Source of the DNA: JBBTCX01 sp964494205
Lineage (GTDB): Bacteria > Planctomycetota > Phycisphaerae > UBA1845
Direction: 5' to 3'
Length of the DNA stretch: 64,000 nt
Assembly (NCBI GenBank): GCA_964494205.1
Contig: CAZBRD010000006.1
Span: forward strand, 1 to 64,000
Part shown: positions 36,351 to 45,972 of the stretch, piece by piece
Position numbering within the stretch: the first letter of the stretch is position 1
Layout of the letters: every line of letters begins with the position of its first letter
Program-made: the position numbers and the translations under genes
Notes under the pieces: model-generated
Database searches by the model: none
Told to the model about the DNA's origin: nothing
What the model saw: only the letters and a program-made list of their open reading frames with translations

Positions 36351-36375
36351 AGTCCCCCCTTGGTAAGGGGGGACT
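36351..36375. repeat. Palindrome with C-run/G-run arms
   Basis: AGTCCCCCCTT and AAGGGGGGACT around GGT. A second member with arms CCCCCCTT/AAGGGGGG lies at 39949-39967. It is one of the dispersed palindrome families of this genome. Confidence 0.7.
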
Positions 36376-36442
36376 GAGGGGGGTCATGCGGTCCCCATGA
36401 TTGTTAGCGTAATTGCTTCTTTTGATGAAAGGTAAGGTTTGC

Positions 36443-36673
36443 ATGTTGAATGGTATGACAACTCGTGCGAAGTGTATGAGGGTCGTGATGGCTACCCTTG
36501 TGTCCGGTTCGATCTTCCAGATCTCGTCGTGCACCGTCGACAACGCCGGTGCGCTCAGCGCCCTGGCCAACCCGCAGGCGCTCTCCGACTTGTTCGCGAC
36601 CACGCGCCTCGGACAATTGATCAACGGCCTCGGTGATTCTTCCGTTGACATCCACATCGGCGAGGACGAGTAA
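36443..36673 (+). CDS. Small exported protein of unknown function
   Basis: A 76-residue frame starting at ATG 36443, with AAGGT about 10 bases upstream. The N-terminus is basic and hydrophobic (RAKCMRVVMATLVSGSIFQISSC) and ends at a Cys that could be lipidated, although the -3 to -1 residues are not a classic lipobox. The remainder, with ALSALANPQALSDLF, is acidic at the end (DIHIGEDE). Small proteins with a similar signal and SC junction are common in this group of bacteria. No function can be assigned. Confidence 0.55.
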   Translation: MLNGMTTRAKCMRVVMATLVSGSIFQISSCTVDNAGALSALANPQALSDLFATTRLGQLINGLGDSSVDIHIGEDE

Positions 36674-37607
36674 TGGCGCGACGGTTTCGACCTTTGTGAG
36701 GCGGGAAGGGATTCCCGCCAGGATCGGTGCGAGAAAGGATTCTCGCACCAGCGGTAATCCGGGCCGGTCTGTGCAGTGAACCTGCGTTCTGTACAGCGAC
36801 CGTTTCAAATGGCTAATGGCTAAGGATTGAAAAAAAACATTAAGTAGTGACACGGTGTGGCACTCATTCTGAGAATTACGAATTACAAATGACGAATTGC
36901 GAAAACCAGCGGAAAACCTAAAGCCCAAAACCAAAACGCCTAGAGTTGTGACGTTGGCGATTGATGACTCACGGTGCGAGAGTTGAAAACGCGGGGAGTC
37001 GAGATTGGGATTGTGATGATGTTGGCGGAGGTTTTTTTCTGCACTTATGCGCGGCGCAGGTGAAATTCGCGGTTTAGACGCTGGAATCAATGAAATTGAA
37101 AACGGAATTTTATTTTCGCGCAAAACCGCCGGAGTGGGTGGGTGTGCGTGCGGGGAGCGTCGGGTCTGTAGACCCGACCTACGGTTTGATCGCTGCGCGA
37201 GTTGTGCTCTAACGGGCATAGGTGCGTTCCCCTCTCGGTTAAGAACAACATCGGCGCTCGCTCGGGGCGCAACCCCGTTGGGGTTGGGCTCTGGTGGGTT
37301 TGCTGACCCAAGGTAGCCCCGGCTGCGGCAACCTTGGGCTGGAGGACGAGACGCCGTTGGCGTTCTTTGAAGTGGTGAATGGTGGAATAGCACGGGACCT
37401 ATGGACCCGAGCTACAACTACGACTTGTACTCGCGCAAAGACGCCAAGTCGCGAAGGTGCATTTTGGGGCGGCCTTGGGGAAGAGGGAAAGGATTCCCGA
37501 TAGGATGGGTGCGAGAAGGGATTCTCGCACCAGCTACAAGAAGTATTCTCGCACGAGCGACGAAACGACTTTCGCATGTGTAACGATACGATTTTTGCCG
37601 GAGCGGA
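36674..37607. repeat. Gene-free region packed with palindromes
   Basis: More than 900 bases without a credible gene. Palindromes seen: GCGGGAA/TTCCCGC (36701-36718), GGTGCGAGAA/TTCTCGCACC (36726-36749), the composite repeat at 36805-36943, GTCGGGTC/GACCCGAC (37159-37178), CAACCCC/GGGGTTG (about 37270-37286), CCCAAGGT/ACCTTGGG (37307-37338), GGGAA/TTCCC (about 37485-37498) and a second GGTGCGAGAA/TTCTCGCACC (37508-37531). Short frames across it have no coding character. Confidence 0.75.
36805..36943. repeat. Composite repeat, right copy (inverted relative to 10811-10953)
   Basis: Read on the minus strand it follows the same order as the 10.8-kb copy: TTTTGGTTTTGGGC-like start, CAATTCGTCATTTGTAATTC, GTGCCACACCGTGTCACT, a T-run, then TTAGCCATTAGCCATTTG. 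Differences are point changes and small indels. Confidence 0.75.
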
Positions 37608-39875
37608 TTACGGCTGATCGAACCCGCGGCGCTGTAAGCCCGCGAAGTCGAGCAGGTCTACATCTTCGTTGACCTCGGTGGCGAAATCGTAGGCGGCGCA
37701 ATCGGGTTGATAGGGTTCATGCGGCGCGGGGCCGATGAGGCAAGCGGGGAATTGTGCGAAGTCGATGAGTTCGACGACGCGATCGCAGTTGTAATCGCTG
37801 ATGCCGAATTCGAAAGCACCAATGTCTACGCGACCACAGAGTCTTCGGGCATGTCCATCGAGATCGGCATCACCGTCGGCGGGCAAGTAATCTGGGTCGC
37901 CGGTATCGATGCACGGAGAGCCAGGCGAAAGTCGGAAGTCGTCGTCTTCATTGCCGGGGATGTCATCCGAACCATCGGGATCGAGCAATAATGGATTCAA
38001 GCCGCTATTTCCCATGCCACCGAGCACGCCTGACCAACCCTCTACGGTCGAGTAATCGATTTGAAGCGTGGCTCCAGCAAGATTGCGAATTTGAGCGTAT
38101 TCCGGCGATCCGGTTGTGCTCATGTTTGCCCAAAATATGCTGTTACTGATCGATGCGTGTCCTGCATTGCGCAGTCCGCCTCCGCCTGGAGGACTGGAAC
38201 TCGAACAGAAAACGCACCGATTAATGCTAACCTCGGTTCCATCGTCGATCGAGACCGAACCGCCTGTTCCGGCATTGTTATTCGAGAAAACGGAATCAGA
38301 GATATCGAGTTCGTTGCCAAAAAAGGCATTGGTGTTAATTGCGCCTCCCGCTGCACTGGTCGAATTGGCTCTGAAACTACAACGACTGATATTCGCCACG
38401 TACTCAGAAAAGATAGCTCCGCCCCCGCCCGTATCGGAGATTGCTCGGTTGTGCTCGAACATGCAGTCGACGATTTCTAGAATTCCGAAGTCGTTGTAAA
38501 TCGCGCCGCCCCGTCGTCCGGCTTCGTTGCCGCTGAAGGTGCAGTTCCGTGCGGTCGTGTTAGAACCAAGTCCCGTGATAATCGCACCACCATCATCATC
38601 CACGGAGTTAGCGAAAAACTCGCAATTCAAGAGGTTGAGCACATCATAATTTGCTATCGCGCCTCCGCCCAACTCAAAGCTGTTTTCAAGAAAACGTGAG
38701 TCAATTATTTCCGTTTCCCCCGACGAGTAGATCGCAGTTCGTGAGTTGGAAACGAAATCACTATTTACCACCAAGCAAGAACCGTAGCTTTTGATCGAGT
38801 GGCAATGGACATGGTTTCTAAACTCAGAGTCTATGACTGTAATAGGGTCGAACGAGAATATGGCACCACCACCGACCGGCCCCGCCTGCTGGGGTTCGTT
38901 CGCGTCGAAAGTACTATCTGAAACGAAAATCTCGCTGTCCTCGGCCGTTATGACTCCTTGAAGCATTCTGTTCGCCACGAACAAACATCGCTGAATTAGG
39001 GCGTGAGAATCGAAATAATTAGTGACCGCATCCTTTCGGTTCGCGACGAAGGCGCAATCCGTGATCAAAGGACTTGAACCGTCGGCATTGCTAATGGCGG
39101 CACCGCGATCGCGGGCGTGGTTGTCTTGGAAGGTACAGTGAGCAATCGTGGGATCAGCGGACAAATTCAGAACGCCACCACCGGTGGAATCGGGATAGTT
39201 CAACGAACGCGCATGGCCGCTTTGAATCGTGAATCCATCAAGCACGGTAGTCGGGCCAACACTATCCGCCGTCACGATATGAAGAGAGTTTTCGCAACGA
39301 TCCGGGCCGCAAATCTGGCAGCACACATGGACTGCCAGATCGGCACAAAAGTCATTCCAAAAGTGTGATGACGGGATGCAACAAGATTTGTATTCGGCAC
39401 AGACGGCGTCCTCGCACGACGAATCGTCGCAGCCGACACCCTCGTGAGGAATGCAACAATTGCTTGTGGGAGCAAAATGGGGATCGTCATTTTCTAAAAG
39501 ATCACCGGAAAGAACGGTAACGTTGGCCTCCCAATCGCGCTGCTCGCGCTCTGACTCCCAGCCCGCGAAACCACCATACGTGCCGACGTTGTTGACGAGT
39601 TGAAAGTTGGCCAACGAATCACCCGTTCCTCGATCGGGTTTGTACGTCCCGGCAGCCACCCAAATTTCGCAGGACGTATCAACGCAGCGAACCGCCGCTT
39701 CCTCGAGCGCGCCCTGCAAATCGAGATACGCATTGGTCCACGACGTTCCGTCGTTCGCGCCGGTTGCAGATGCGTTGACGTAGATGATTTCATTCGCTCG
39801 CGAATTGGCGGCGAACACGGATGCGGCCAGCAGTGTCACGAGGATGACATATTTGTGTCCGGCCATAGTGATCAT
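37608..39875 (-). CDS. Secreted parallel beta-helix protein with Cys-rich insert and dockerin-like end
   Basis: Exported protein of about 755 residues; the start is taken at ATG 39875 (alternative 39866), just before a signal peptide ending near ANSRANE. The N-terminal IIYVNASATGANDGTSW and AAGTYKP open a right-handed beta-helix of the polymorphic-membrane-protein type, whose turns read GGAI-x-N/F...I-x-(D/N)-C-x-F-x-x-N. A Cys-rich module (CCIPHEGVGCDDSSC...CC...WNDFCADL) interrupts the helix near residues 140-185. The end of the helix has the anchor-Q element FRLSPGSPCIDTGDPDYLP and VDIGAFEF. The last 65 residues (DYNCDRVVELIDFAQFPAC, DVDLLDFAGLQ) are dockerin-like. Possibly a surface carbohydrate-binding or adhesive protein. 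Confidence 0.85.
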   Translation of the reverse strand: MITMAGHKYVILVTLLAASVFAANSRANEIIYVNASATGANDGTSWTNAYLDLQGALEEAAVRCVDTSCEIWVAAGTYKPDRGTGDSLANFQLVNNVGTYGGFAGWESEREQRDWEANVTVLSGDLLENDDPHFAPTSNCCIPHEGVGCDDSSCEDAVCAEYKSCCIPSSHFWNDFCADLAVHVCCQICGPDRCENSLHIVTADSVGPTTVLDGFTIQSGHARSLNYPDSTGGGVLNLSADPTIAHCTFQDNHARDRGAAISNADGSSPLITDCAFVANRKDAVTNYFDSHALIQRCLFVANRMLQGVITAEDSEIFVSDSTFDANEPQQAGPVGGGAIFSFDPITVIDSEFRNHVHCHSIKSYGSCLVVNSDFVSNSRTAIYSSGETEIIDSRFLENSFELGGGAIANYDVLNLLNCEFFANSVDDDGGAIITGLGSNTTARNCTFSGNEAGRRGGAIYNDFGILEIVDCMFEHNRAISDTGGGGAIFSEYVANISRCSFRANSTSAAGGAINTNAFFGNELDISDSVFSNNNAGTGGSVSIDDGTEVSINRCVFCSSSSPPGGGGLRNAGHASISNSIFWANMSTTGSPEYAQIRNLAGATLQIDYSTVEGWSGVLGGMGNSGLNPLLLDPDGSDDIPGNEDDDFRLSPGSPCIDTGDPDYLPADGDADLDGHARRLCGRVDIGAFEFGISDYNCDRVVELIDFAQFPACLIGPAPHEPYQPDCAAYDFATEVNEDVDLLDFAGLQRRGFDQP

Positions 39876-40393
39876 TCTATCAACGAAGCCCGAAAGTTGT
39901 TCTTCGTGCAATCAACCGTTCAAGTGCATCGCCAGACCCCCCTTAATCCCCCCTTGGTAAGGGGGGAAGTATTTGGGGCGCGATACGGTTGATCGTTAAG
40001 TGCTCTCATAAGAAGTACGCTGATTTGGTGCGATTGTTCGTAGCAAAGTTTGAAGGGGAAGGGATTCCCCGACTGGAGTGGTTCGAGAAGGGATTCTCGC
40101 ACCAGCGGTAAGTGCGCAATTGGCAGGGCTTTGCCTCGCGCAAAGGCGCAAAGATGCGGTTCAATTTGAAATGGGAATGCGTGGAAGCGGGATTGGTGCG
40201 AGAAGAGATTCTCGCACGAGCGGCTCACGGGCCACGGATGGTCCGCGTGGCGGACCCTACGGGACCGGCGCTTTCGTCCGCCCAGCCGGGCGGTGCTTGA
40301 TGTAAGGAGTTCGATATCCGGCGACTGAAGTCGCCGGCAACTTTCGTGCGCCCGAACGGGCGATGCTGGGGCGGTGAATGGGATCCACAAATG
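39876..40393. repeat. Palindrome-rich intergenic region
   Basis: No gene is supported. Palindromes include CCCCCCTT/AAGGGGGG (39949-39967), GGGGAA/TTCCCC (about 40055-40070), a decayed TTCGAGAA/TTCTCGCACC copy (40082-40103), a further GTGCGAGAA/TTCTCGCAC copy (about 40195-40217), GGTCCGC/GCGGACC (about 40240-40256) and CCGGCGACT/AGTCGCCGG (40318-40337). On the other side of the terminator, 40447-40535 contains repeated GCGACGAATC and TTCGCGTTTAT words. Confidence 0.7.
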
Positions 40394-40430
40394 AAAACCC
40401 CCTTGCAAGTTCAACCTGCAAGGGGGTTTG
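40394..40430 (-). terminator. Terminator of the giant PPC-repeat gene
   Basis: Perfect 13-bp arms, AAACCCCCTTGCA and TGCAAGGGGGTTT, around a 9-base loop. On the minus strand the hairpin is followed by TTTTC, about 120 bases after the stop at 40549. The sequence is nearly symmetrical, so it may act in both directions. Confidence 0.85.
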
Positions 40431-40548
40431 TTTGTTTACTTTACGCGAAGCGACGAATCATTTCGCGTTTATTTGCGCGGAGTGCCGAAGCACTTCGCGT
40501 TTATGTTCGCGACGCGACGAATCGCTCCGCGAACTTTGAGCTACCTCA

Positions 40549-43500
40549 TCACGGGCAGCTACCCGGGTTGGTCGGCAGCGGTGTGGCGTTCCACACTTCG
40601 AGCTCGCCTGCACCATTGAGCAAGTCAATGAGTCGCAGGATGTCAGCCGGGTTCGTCGCGTTGCTGCGGTCGATGTCCGTGCTGAGCTGTCCCCACGGGG
40701 CTGTGGCCACGCCGTTGATGTAGTCGATCAACCGGAGAATGTCGACCGAGTTCGCCAGCGAGTCGCCGTTGGCGTTCGCCGGGTGACTGATGTACGTGGC
40801 TGTCGCGTTGTTGCCGAGGTAGCGAACCGTTGACACCGCGCCCGGCGTGATCGGACGAGCGAGTGCGATGCTGTACGTGCCCGCAGGACCTTCGGTCACG
40901 CTGTTGATCGCGTTCGGAGCGAGACCACCGTTGCTGGTTTCGCAGAAAGTCCAGCAGCCAGCCGGAGCGCCGCTCGGACCGGTCGCAGTGACCGTGGTGA
41001 TGCCTTGGAGCGGGCCACCCGCCGGTGCGCCATCCTGACGTGCATCGACCGCGCCTGACGGCGGGTTGGTGAACGTCACTCCGCCAGCCGGGCAATCGAC
41101 GCCCGACAGGCTGATGGTGAACGAGCCGCTGCCCGTCGCGCCGTCGTAACCACCGATGCGGACCTTGTAGCAGGTGCCCGCGGTGGCTGCGAACGTGAGA
41201 GTCGACGGACCGCCGACATCGCCGCAGCCGTCGTCATTGCAAGCAACGAAGTTGGCGTTGGTGGCCGGGCAGTTGCAACCCTGATAGACCGACATGCGTG
41301 CATCGTATCCGGCGTCGCAGACGTCGATCGTGGCATCGCCCGAGAGAGTCGGCGTGTAGTCGTACCAAATGTCCGCACCGAAGAAGAGGCCGAAGCCTTC
41401 ATCGCACGAACCCGGCAGAGCAGGACCGTCGTTGCCCGCGCCGGCGTTGGTGAAGTCGTACGTGCCTTCGCTCACGTCGATGCTGTTGGCACAGAGATCG
41501 TTGACCGGAGGCTCAACGCCGCCGCAGAAATCGTTTGCTTCATCGACGCAGATCTCGTCCCACGATGTGTTGCAGCAGAACGGATCGAAGTCGCAGATGA
41601 TGTTGCAGCAGCCTGAATCCTCGCAACCCGGATCGGGGTGCGGCGAATAGCAGTCGCCAGTCGCGCCGGCACACGGATCGATGCAGGCGCCGGAGTTGAC
41701 GTTGATGGTGTAGAGACCTTCGGAACCGGTCTCCGTCAGAACCGGATAGTAATAGATACCGGCTGGGAGGCACTGCCACGTGATCGTAACGTTGCCGTCG
41801 CCGCAGGAAGTCAGGTTGAACGCACCAGCATCGGTGAAGCCATTGCATGGGCAACCCAACGCGAGGTTCAACCAAGCATTGCCGAACGCCGGGCCCGTGC
41901 CGCAGTAATCAAGCACGACCGACGAATCTTCGGTGAGTTCGAATGCAATCCACACCTGGTCCGGCGGCGGGCTGAACAAGCCGCAATCCGGATCTGCATT
42001 GAGGTTGCTGCCCATGTAGGTGTGCGGAAGCTGCTCGATCGGAGCGTCTTCGCACTCGTCGTTGATCGGCGGCACGCAGAGGATATTGGCGGCAGCCGCA
42101 CAGGTGCCGTCCCACTCCACGTCGCAGCAGAACGAGTCGCCATCGCAGATCTCGTCGCAGCAGATCGGGTCATCGCAACCCGGAGTCGGCTGGGCTTCGA
42201 GACAGGTTCCAATACCGCCGATACACGCGGCGTTAACCGGGTCGCAGCTGATGGTGATGTTTCCGGCGCCTTGAGCGCCCGCGAAACCACCGACGCGAAT
42301 GAGGTAGCATTCGCCTTCGGTGACAAACGCTTCCATGTTGGACGTGAGGCCGCAGCCTACGCCGTCATCGTTGCAGCCGGCGATCACGTCGTTGGAAACC
42401 GGGCACGAGCAAGTGTGATACATGGACATACGAGTATCGTAGCCAGCGTCATTGCATGTGCTGACCGAGAGAGTTCCGGTGCAATCCGACTGGAACGTGA
42501 ACCACACGTCCGAACCGAACGCCAAGCCGAAACCTTCATCGCAATCGCCCGGAAGGTCCGGACCGTCGTTGGTCGTGCCGACGTTTGAGTAACCGGTGAC
42601 GCCTTGCGTGATCGGAATCGCATCCACGCAGTCATCGTTTTCCGGCGGAGGAATGAAGCACGGCTGGTCTTCGCAAAGGAGCTGCGCGCCGCAACCGGCT
42701 ACGAACCCTGTGCCCGCACAGAACTCATCCCACTCCGTTTCACAGCAGAACGGGTCGCAACCGCAGACGAGTGAGCAGCAAGCGGGGTCTTCGCAACCAA
42801 TGCCGCCGTGGGCCGTGCAGCAATCGCCGACGCCCGCATCGCATGGGCCTGCGCCGCAGGAAATCGTCAGGGTTCCTGTTCCGGTAGCGCCGGCGAAACC
42901 ACCGACGCGAATCTTGTAAATCTGACCCTCTGTGACGGACGACATTGCTCGCGACTGCAAGCCGCACGCGTCGTCGTTGCACGCGAGAATGTCACCAGTG
43001 CAAGCATCAGTGTCATAAATCGCAATCTTGGTGTCGTATAGGCTGCCGCAGAGTTCAGCCGTTAACGTCTGAGAGCAAGTGGCGACGTAGTTGAACCAAA
43101 TGTCCTGATTGACGTTGTTGTCACCAAACGCGGCGCAGATCGCATTCGGCTGACCGTCGGTCGTGGCGCCGATCGTCGAGAAGGAGTACTGACCGTCAGT
43201 GACTTCCGTCGCGCCGTCGCAGTTGTCGTTGCCAGCCGGGATGAGGCAGCTGATGTTGAGCGTGCCCATTCCCGTGGCGGCTCCGAACCCACCTGCGCGA
43301 ATCTTGATTGCCTGGCCCAGTGTTACCTGTGCCAGCGCTACGGACTGCAGTCCGCACGAATCGTCATTGCACGCCTGGATAGGACCGACACAATCGTGCG
43401 AGTCGTAGAGCGCCAACTTGGTGTCATATAGACTTCCGCAAAGTGAGACGAGCAAGTTGCCGTCGCACGTCGCTACATAGTTAAACCAAATATCCTGATT

Positions 43501-45081
43501 GACCTGCTGGCTGCCGCCTACGTCGGTACAGAGTGAATTGGGCGGACCATCCGTCGACGCGCCCACGGTGGAGAACGAATAAGTTCCATCCGTTACTTCA
43601 CTCGCGTCGGCACAACTGTCGTTACCGGCGGTTTCGGTGCAACTGATGGTCATTGTTCCGTTACCAGTGGCCGCCATATATCCACCGATACGGATCTTGA
43701 CCACATCACCAATGTTGGCCGGGATAGCCACATTCGACTGCAAGCCGCAGGAATCATCGTTGCAACCGAGAATCGGACCGACGCACGAAAGGCCTTCGTA
43801 AACCGCGAGCTTCGTGTCGTAACCACTGCCGCAGAGCGAGACAGTCAAAGTGCCATCGCAGGTGGCAGTGTGGTGATACCAGATATCTTGGTTGACTTGC
43901 TGGCTGCCGCCGACGTCGGTGCAGAGCGTGTTCGGCGGACCATCAGTTGTTGAACCAACAGTCGAAAAGGCCGTCGCGCCGTTGAAGACTTCAATGCTTC
44001 CGGCGCAAACTTCGTTGTCGCCGCCTTCGCCACATGCAATCGTAATGATGCCGGTACCGGTCGCCGTGCCGAAACCACCCACGCGAATCTTGTAGACGTT
44101 GCCTTCAGTGACCTGCGCGGCCAATTGAGATTGGGTTGAGCAAGAATCGTCATCGCAATCGAGGATTTGGCCGACGCAACCATCGCCGTCGTAGATCGCG
44201 GCCTTGGTATCAAACAAGCTGCCGCACAGGCTGACGGTGGCGACACCGTCGCAGGTGGCTGTGTATTCGTACCAAATATCCTGATTGATCTGATTGTTGC
44301 CAAAGAAATTGCAGAGTGCGTCGCCGGTACCGTCAGTCGTTGAACCGACAGTGGTGAAAGCGGTCACGCCGTCGAAGATTTGCTGGGCCTGGTCGCAGGT
44401 CTGACCATCACCGCCGGCTTCCGGCGTGCATGTCAGGTTGATGGTTCCGGTTCCGGACGCGGCGAGATAACCACCGACGCGAATCTTGTACGCCGAGCCT
44501 TGTGTGACGCTCACGTTGCCGACTTGTGACTGCAAGCCGCAAACGTCGTCGTTGCAGGCGAGGATGTTTCCGGTGCACGAATTGCCGTCATACACAGCTA
44601 CGCGTGTATCGTATCCGGCCGTGCAAAGGCTGACCTGAAGGAATCCCGTGCAGGACGAGGTGTAGTTGTACCAAATATCTTGATTGATCTGGTCGCTTTC
44701 GTTATCTAGACACAAAGCGTTGGGAAGTCCGTCCGTCAATGCATCGACAGTTGTAAACGCCGTCGCGCCATCGGAAATCGAGATGGCGTCCTGACAGTTG
44801 TCGTTAACCGGACCGCCAGCCACTGCGTGTTCATCGACGGGCTGTTCGATTTCCTTGTTGTACTTGTCTTTGGTGCGAGCAAGTCGACGATCCAGCGAGC
44901 GCTCCTGCGTCTTGGCTTTTCGATTGTTTGCGACCTCTACCGTCGTTGGTCCCGAAGGATTCTTTGCTTCAACCCTTCGATTCTGTTTTGATACCGTGTC
45001 CTTCGCGTTGACCGTGGCAACCGCTAACGCGACCGCCGTCACCGCGAGGAGGCTACTACAAAGTACATTCCTAACTCGCAT
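40549..45081 (-). CDS. Giant secreted protein with eight PPC-like repeats, three Cys-rich modules and a dockerin-like end
   Basis: About 1510 residues from the ATG at 45081, which has AGGTGG 7 bases upstream. The signal peptide ends near TVNAKD and is followed by a charged segment. Then come eight repeats of about 125 residues: an N-D-x-C-x-x-A start, FSTVGSTTDGPPN, QDIWYxYTATCDGxLxVSLCGSxYDT, ACNDDSCGLQS and KIRVGGFGxATGTGxxxISC. These resemble bacterial pre-peptidase C-terminal beta-sandwiches. Three Cys-rich modules (for example GCEDPACCSLVCGCDPFCC...WDEFC) lie between repeats 5 and 8. The C-terminus has two dockerin-like elements (SVDILRLIDYINGVA, PADILRLIDLLNG). No catalytic domain is visible. 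It may be a structural or adhesive cell-surface protein. Confidence 0.87.
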   Translation of the reverse strand: MRVRNVLCSSLLAVTAVALAVATVNAKDTVSKQNRRVEAKNPSGPTTVEVANNRKAKTQERSLDRRLARTKDKYNKEIEQPVDEHAVAGGPVNDNCQDAISISDGATAFTTVDALTDGLPNALCLDNESDQINQDIWYNYTSSCTGFLQVSLCTAGYDTRVAVYDGNSCTGNILACNDDVCGLQSQVGNVSVTQGSAYKIRVGGYLAASGTGTINLTCTPEAGGDGQTCDQAQQIFDGVTAFTTVGSTTDGTGDALCNFFGNNQINQDIWYEYTATCDGVATVSLCGSLFDTKAAIYDGDGCVGQILDCDDDSCSTQSQLAAQVTEGNVYKIRVGGFGTATGTGIITIACGEGGDNEVCAGSIEVFNGATAFSTVGSTTDGPPNTLCTDVGGSQQVNQDIWYHHTATCDGTLTVSLCGSGYDTKLAVYEGLSCVGPILGCNDDSCGLQSNVAIPANIGDVVKIRIGGYMAATGNGTMTISCTETAGNDSCADASEVTDGTYSFSTVGASTDGPPNSLCTDVGGSQQVNQDIWFNYVATCDGNLLVSLCGSLYDTKLALYDSHDCVGPIQACNDDSCGLQSVALAQVTLGQAIKIRAGGFGAATGMGTLNISCLIPAGNDNCDGATEVTDGQYSFSTIGATTDGQPNAICAAFGDNNVNQDIWFNYVATCSQTLTAELCGSLYDTKIAIYDTDACTGDILACNDDACGLQSRAMSSVTEGQIYKIRVGGFAGATGTGTLTISCGAGPCDAGVGDCCTAHGGIGCEDPACCSLVCGCDPFCCETEWDEFCAGTGFVAGCGAQLLCEDQPCFIPPPENDDCVDAIPITQGVTGYSNVGTTNDGPDLPGDCDEGFGLAFGSDVWFTFQSDCTGTLSVSTCNDAGYDTRMSMYHTCSCPVSNDVIAGCNDDGVGCGLTSNMEAFVTEGECYLIRVGGFAGAQGAGNITISCDPVNAACIGGIGTCLEAQPTPGCDDPICCDEICDGDSFCCDVEWDGTCAAAANILCVPPINDECEDAPIEQLPHTYMGSNLNADPDCGLFSPPPDQVWIAFELTEDSSVVLDYCGTGPAFGNAWLNLALGCPCNGFTDAGAFNLTSCGDGNVTITWQCLPAGIYYYPVLTETGSEGLYTINVNSGACIDPCAGATGDCYSPHPDPGCEDSGCCNIICDFDPFCCNTSWDEICVDEANDFCGGVEPPVNDLCANSIDVSEGTYDFTNAGAGNDGPALPGSCDEGFGLFFGADIWYDYTPTLSGDATIDVCDAGYDARMSVYQGCNCPATNANFVACNDDGCGDVGGPSTLTFAATAGTCYKVRIGGYDGATGSGSFTISLSGVDCPAGGVTFTNPPSGAVDARQDGAPAGGPLQGITTVTATGPSGAPAGCWTFCETSNGGLAPNAINSVTEGPAGTYSIALARPITPGAVSTVRYLGNNATATYISHPANANGDSLANSVDILRLIDYINGVATAPWGQLSTDIDRSNATNPADILRLIDLLNGAGELEVWNATPLPTNPGSCP

Positions 45082-45423
45082 CGTATCCACCTCGTCCTAA
45101 CCTGAAACTCGACCTATCTGCACGAATGAAAACAACATTCCGGAATCATCCGGACTTTGGACATTATGGTGTGCTTTGGAATGAACCCGGCCCGTTCAAC
45201 AATCCGACCGATGAGACCCACGCGACCAAAGAATCGATCGCACGAAGTGGATCTGCAATGGTACAGAGTGAAAAAGAAACGAGTTTCTCTCCCCTCCAAC
45301 CGCCCACCTAAGCTGTGCCCCGCGTCAGCCATCGTTTCTGGTCAAGCAGACAGTTCAGGTGATCCAACTGCATCCCCAGTTAGCACCCCATAAGTCAAAC
45401 TAGACCGAAAAACACGCTTTGTC

Positions 45424-45453
45424 AGTATAACAGGTCTTATCACCAACCTGCAA
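45424..45453 (-). promoter_or_regulatory. Putative sigma-70-type promoter for the giant PPC-repeat gene
   Basis: On the minus strand TTGCAG (45453-45448) and TATACT (45429-45424) are separated by 18 bases, with TG just before the -10 region. Transcription from here would give a leader of roughly 330 bases before the start at 45081. Prediction by eye only. Confidence 0.35.
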
Positions 45454-45705
45454 GGTTACCGGGTGGCGAGAGTTACGATTGATGTGAATGTTTGTGGCTC
45501 GCAAAGAACAGGTGAAATCGCGACAAATCGATGTTGGTTCGGCTGTTGGGCAATTAGTGGCTGATCGGACAACGAACTGATCGACGCCGCACCGAACCCT
45601 TTCCAACCGTCTGGACGTATTACCTCGTATGTTTCAGTCCTTTTCTCGCCAGGCCGCGGCGACTGGTGCGAATGCACAACGACGATTGACTTCGGAAATG
45701 GCCAA

Positions 45706-45860
45706 AAAATGAGGCCCGGCGGGGTGACCGGGCCTTGGAGAAACCGACCCATGGGGGGACGGGTCGGTAAGTGGACTTTAGTACTGTTGCCGGAGTGTCC
45801 CATATCTTTCTCGTTACTGCAAGTGAATTTTTCTCGGACCGCCACTTTAACCTATGCGGC
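45706..45860 (-). ncRNA. Possible structured non-coding RNA ending in a terminator
   Basis: The 890-base gap 45082-45972 has no convincing gene, but the minus strand shows ordered secondary structure. AAGTGG (45850 region) can pair with CCACTT (45774 region) to close a domain of about 85 nt. This is followed by the hairpin CCGACCC/GGGTCGG (about 45745-45766) and then a strong hairpin AGGCCCGG/CCGGGCCT (about 45712-45736) running into ATTTTTT. The order of a closed domain, a hairpin and an intrinsic terminator with no start codon and ribosome site is typical of a small RNA. I do not recognise an Rfam class. The frames across this stretch look non-coding. Confidence 0.4.
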
Positions 45861-45972
45861 CACGCTGGACACAAACATTTCGCGGCTGGAATCGCGTGGA
45901 CCGTCACGATATGTTTGGATCGTTTAGGTTAAGAAGCCACGTCCCCGGCAATTGGCCGCGCGGAGTTGCAAC

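Noticed and set aside
36674..40345. Repeat-rich region as a possible CRISPR array
   Set aside because: The repeats are palindromes of differing sequence with irregular spacing; there are no uniform direct repeats with unique spacers and no cas genes.
40549..45081. Plus-strand frames opposite the giant PPC-repeat gene
   Set aside because: They follow the repeat period of the minus-strand gene and have biased Arg, Ser and Pro composition, as expected of antisense shadows.
45456..45845. Minus-strand frame of 129 codons in the gap after the giant PPC-repeat gene
   Set aside because: No ribosome site, motif or sensible composition, and it crosses the proposed terminator hairpins.
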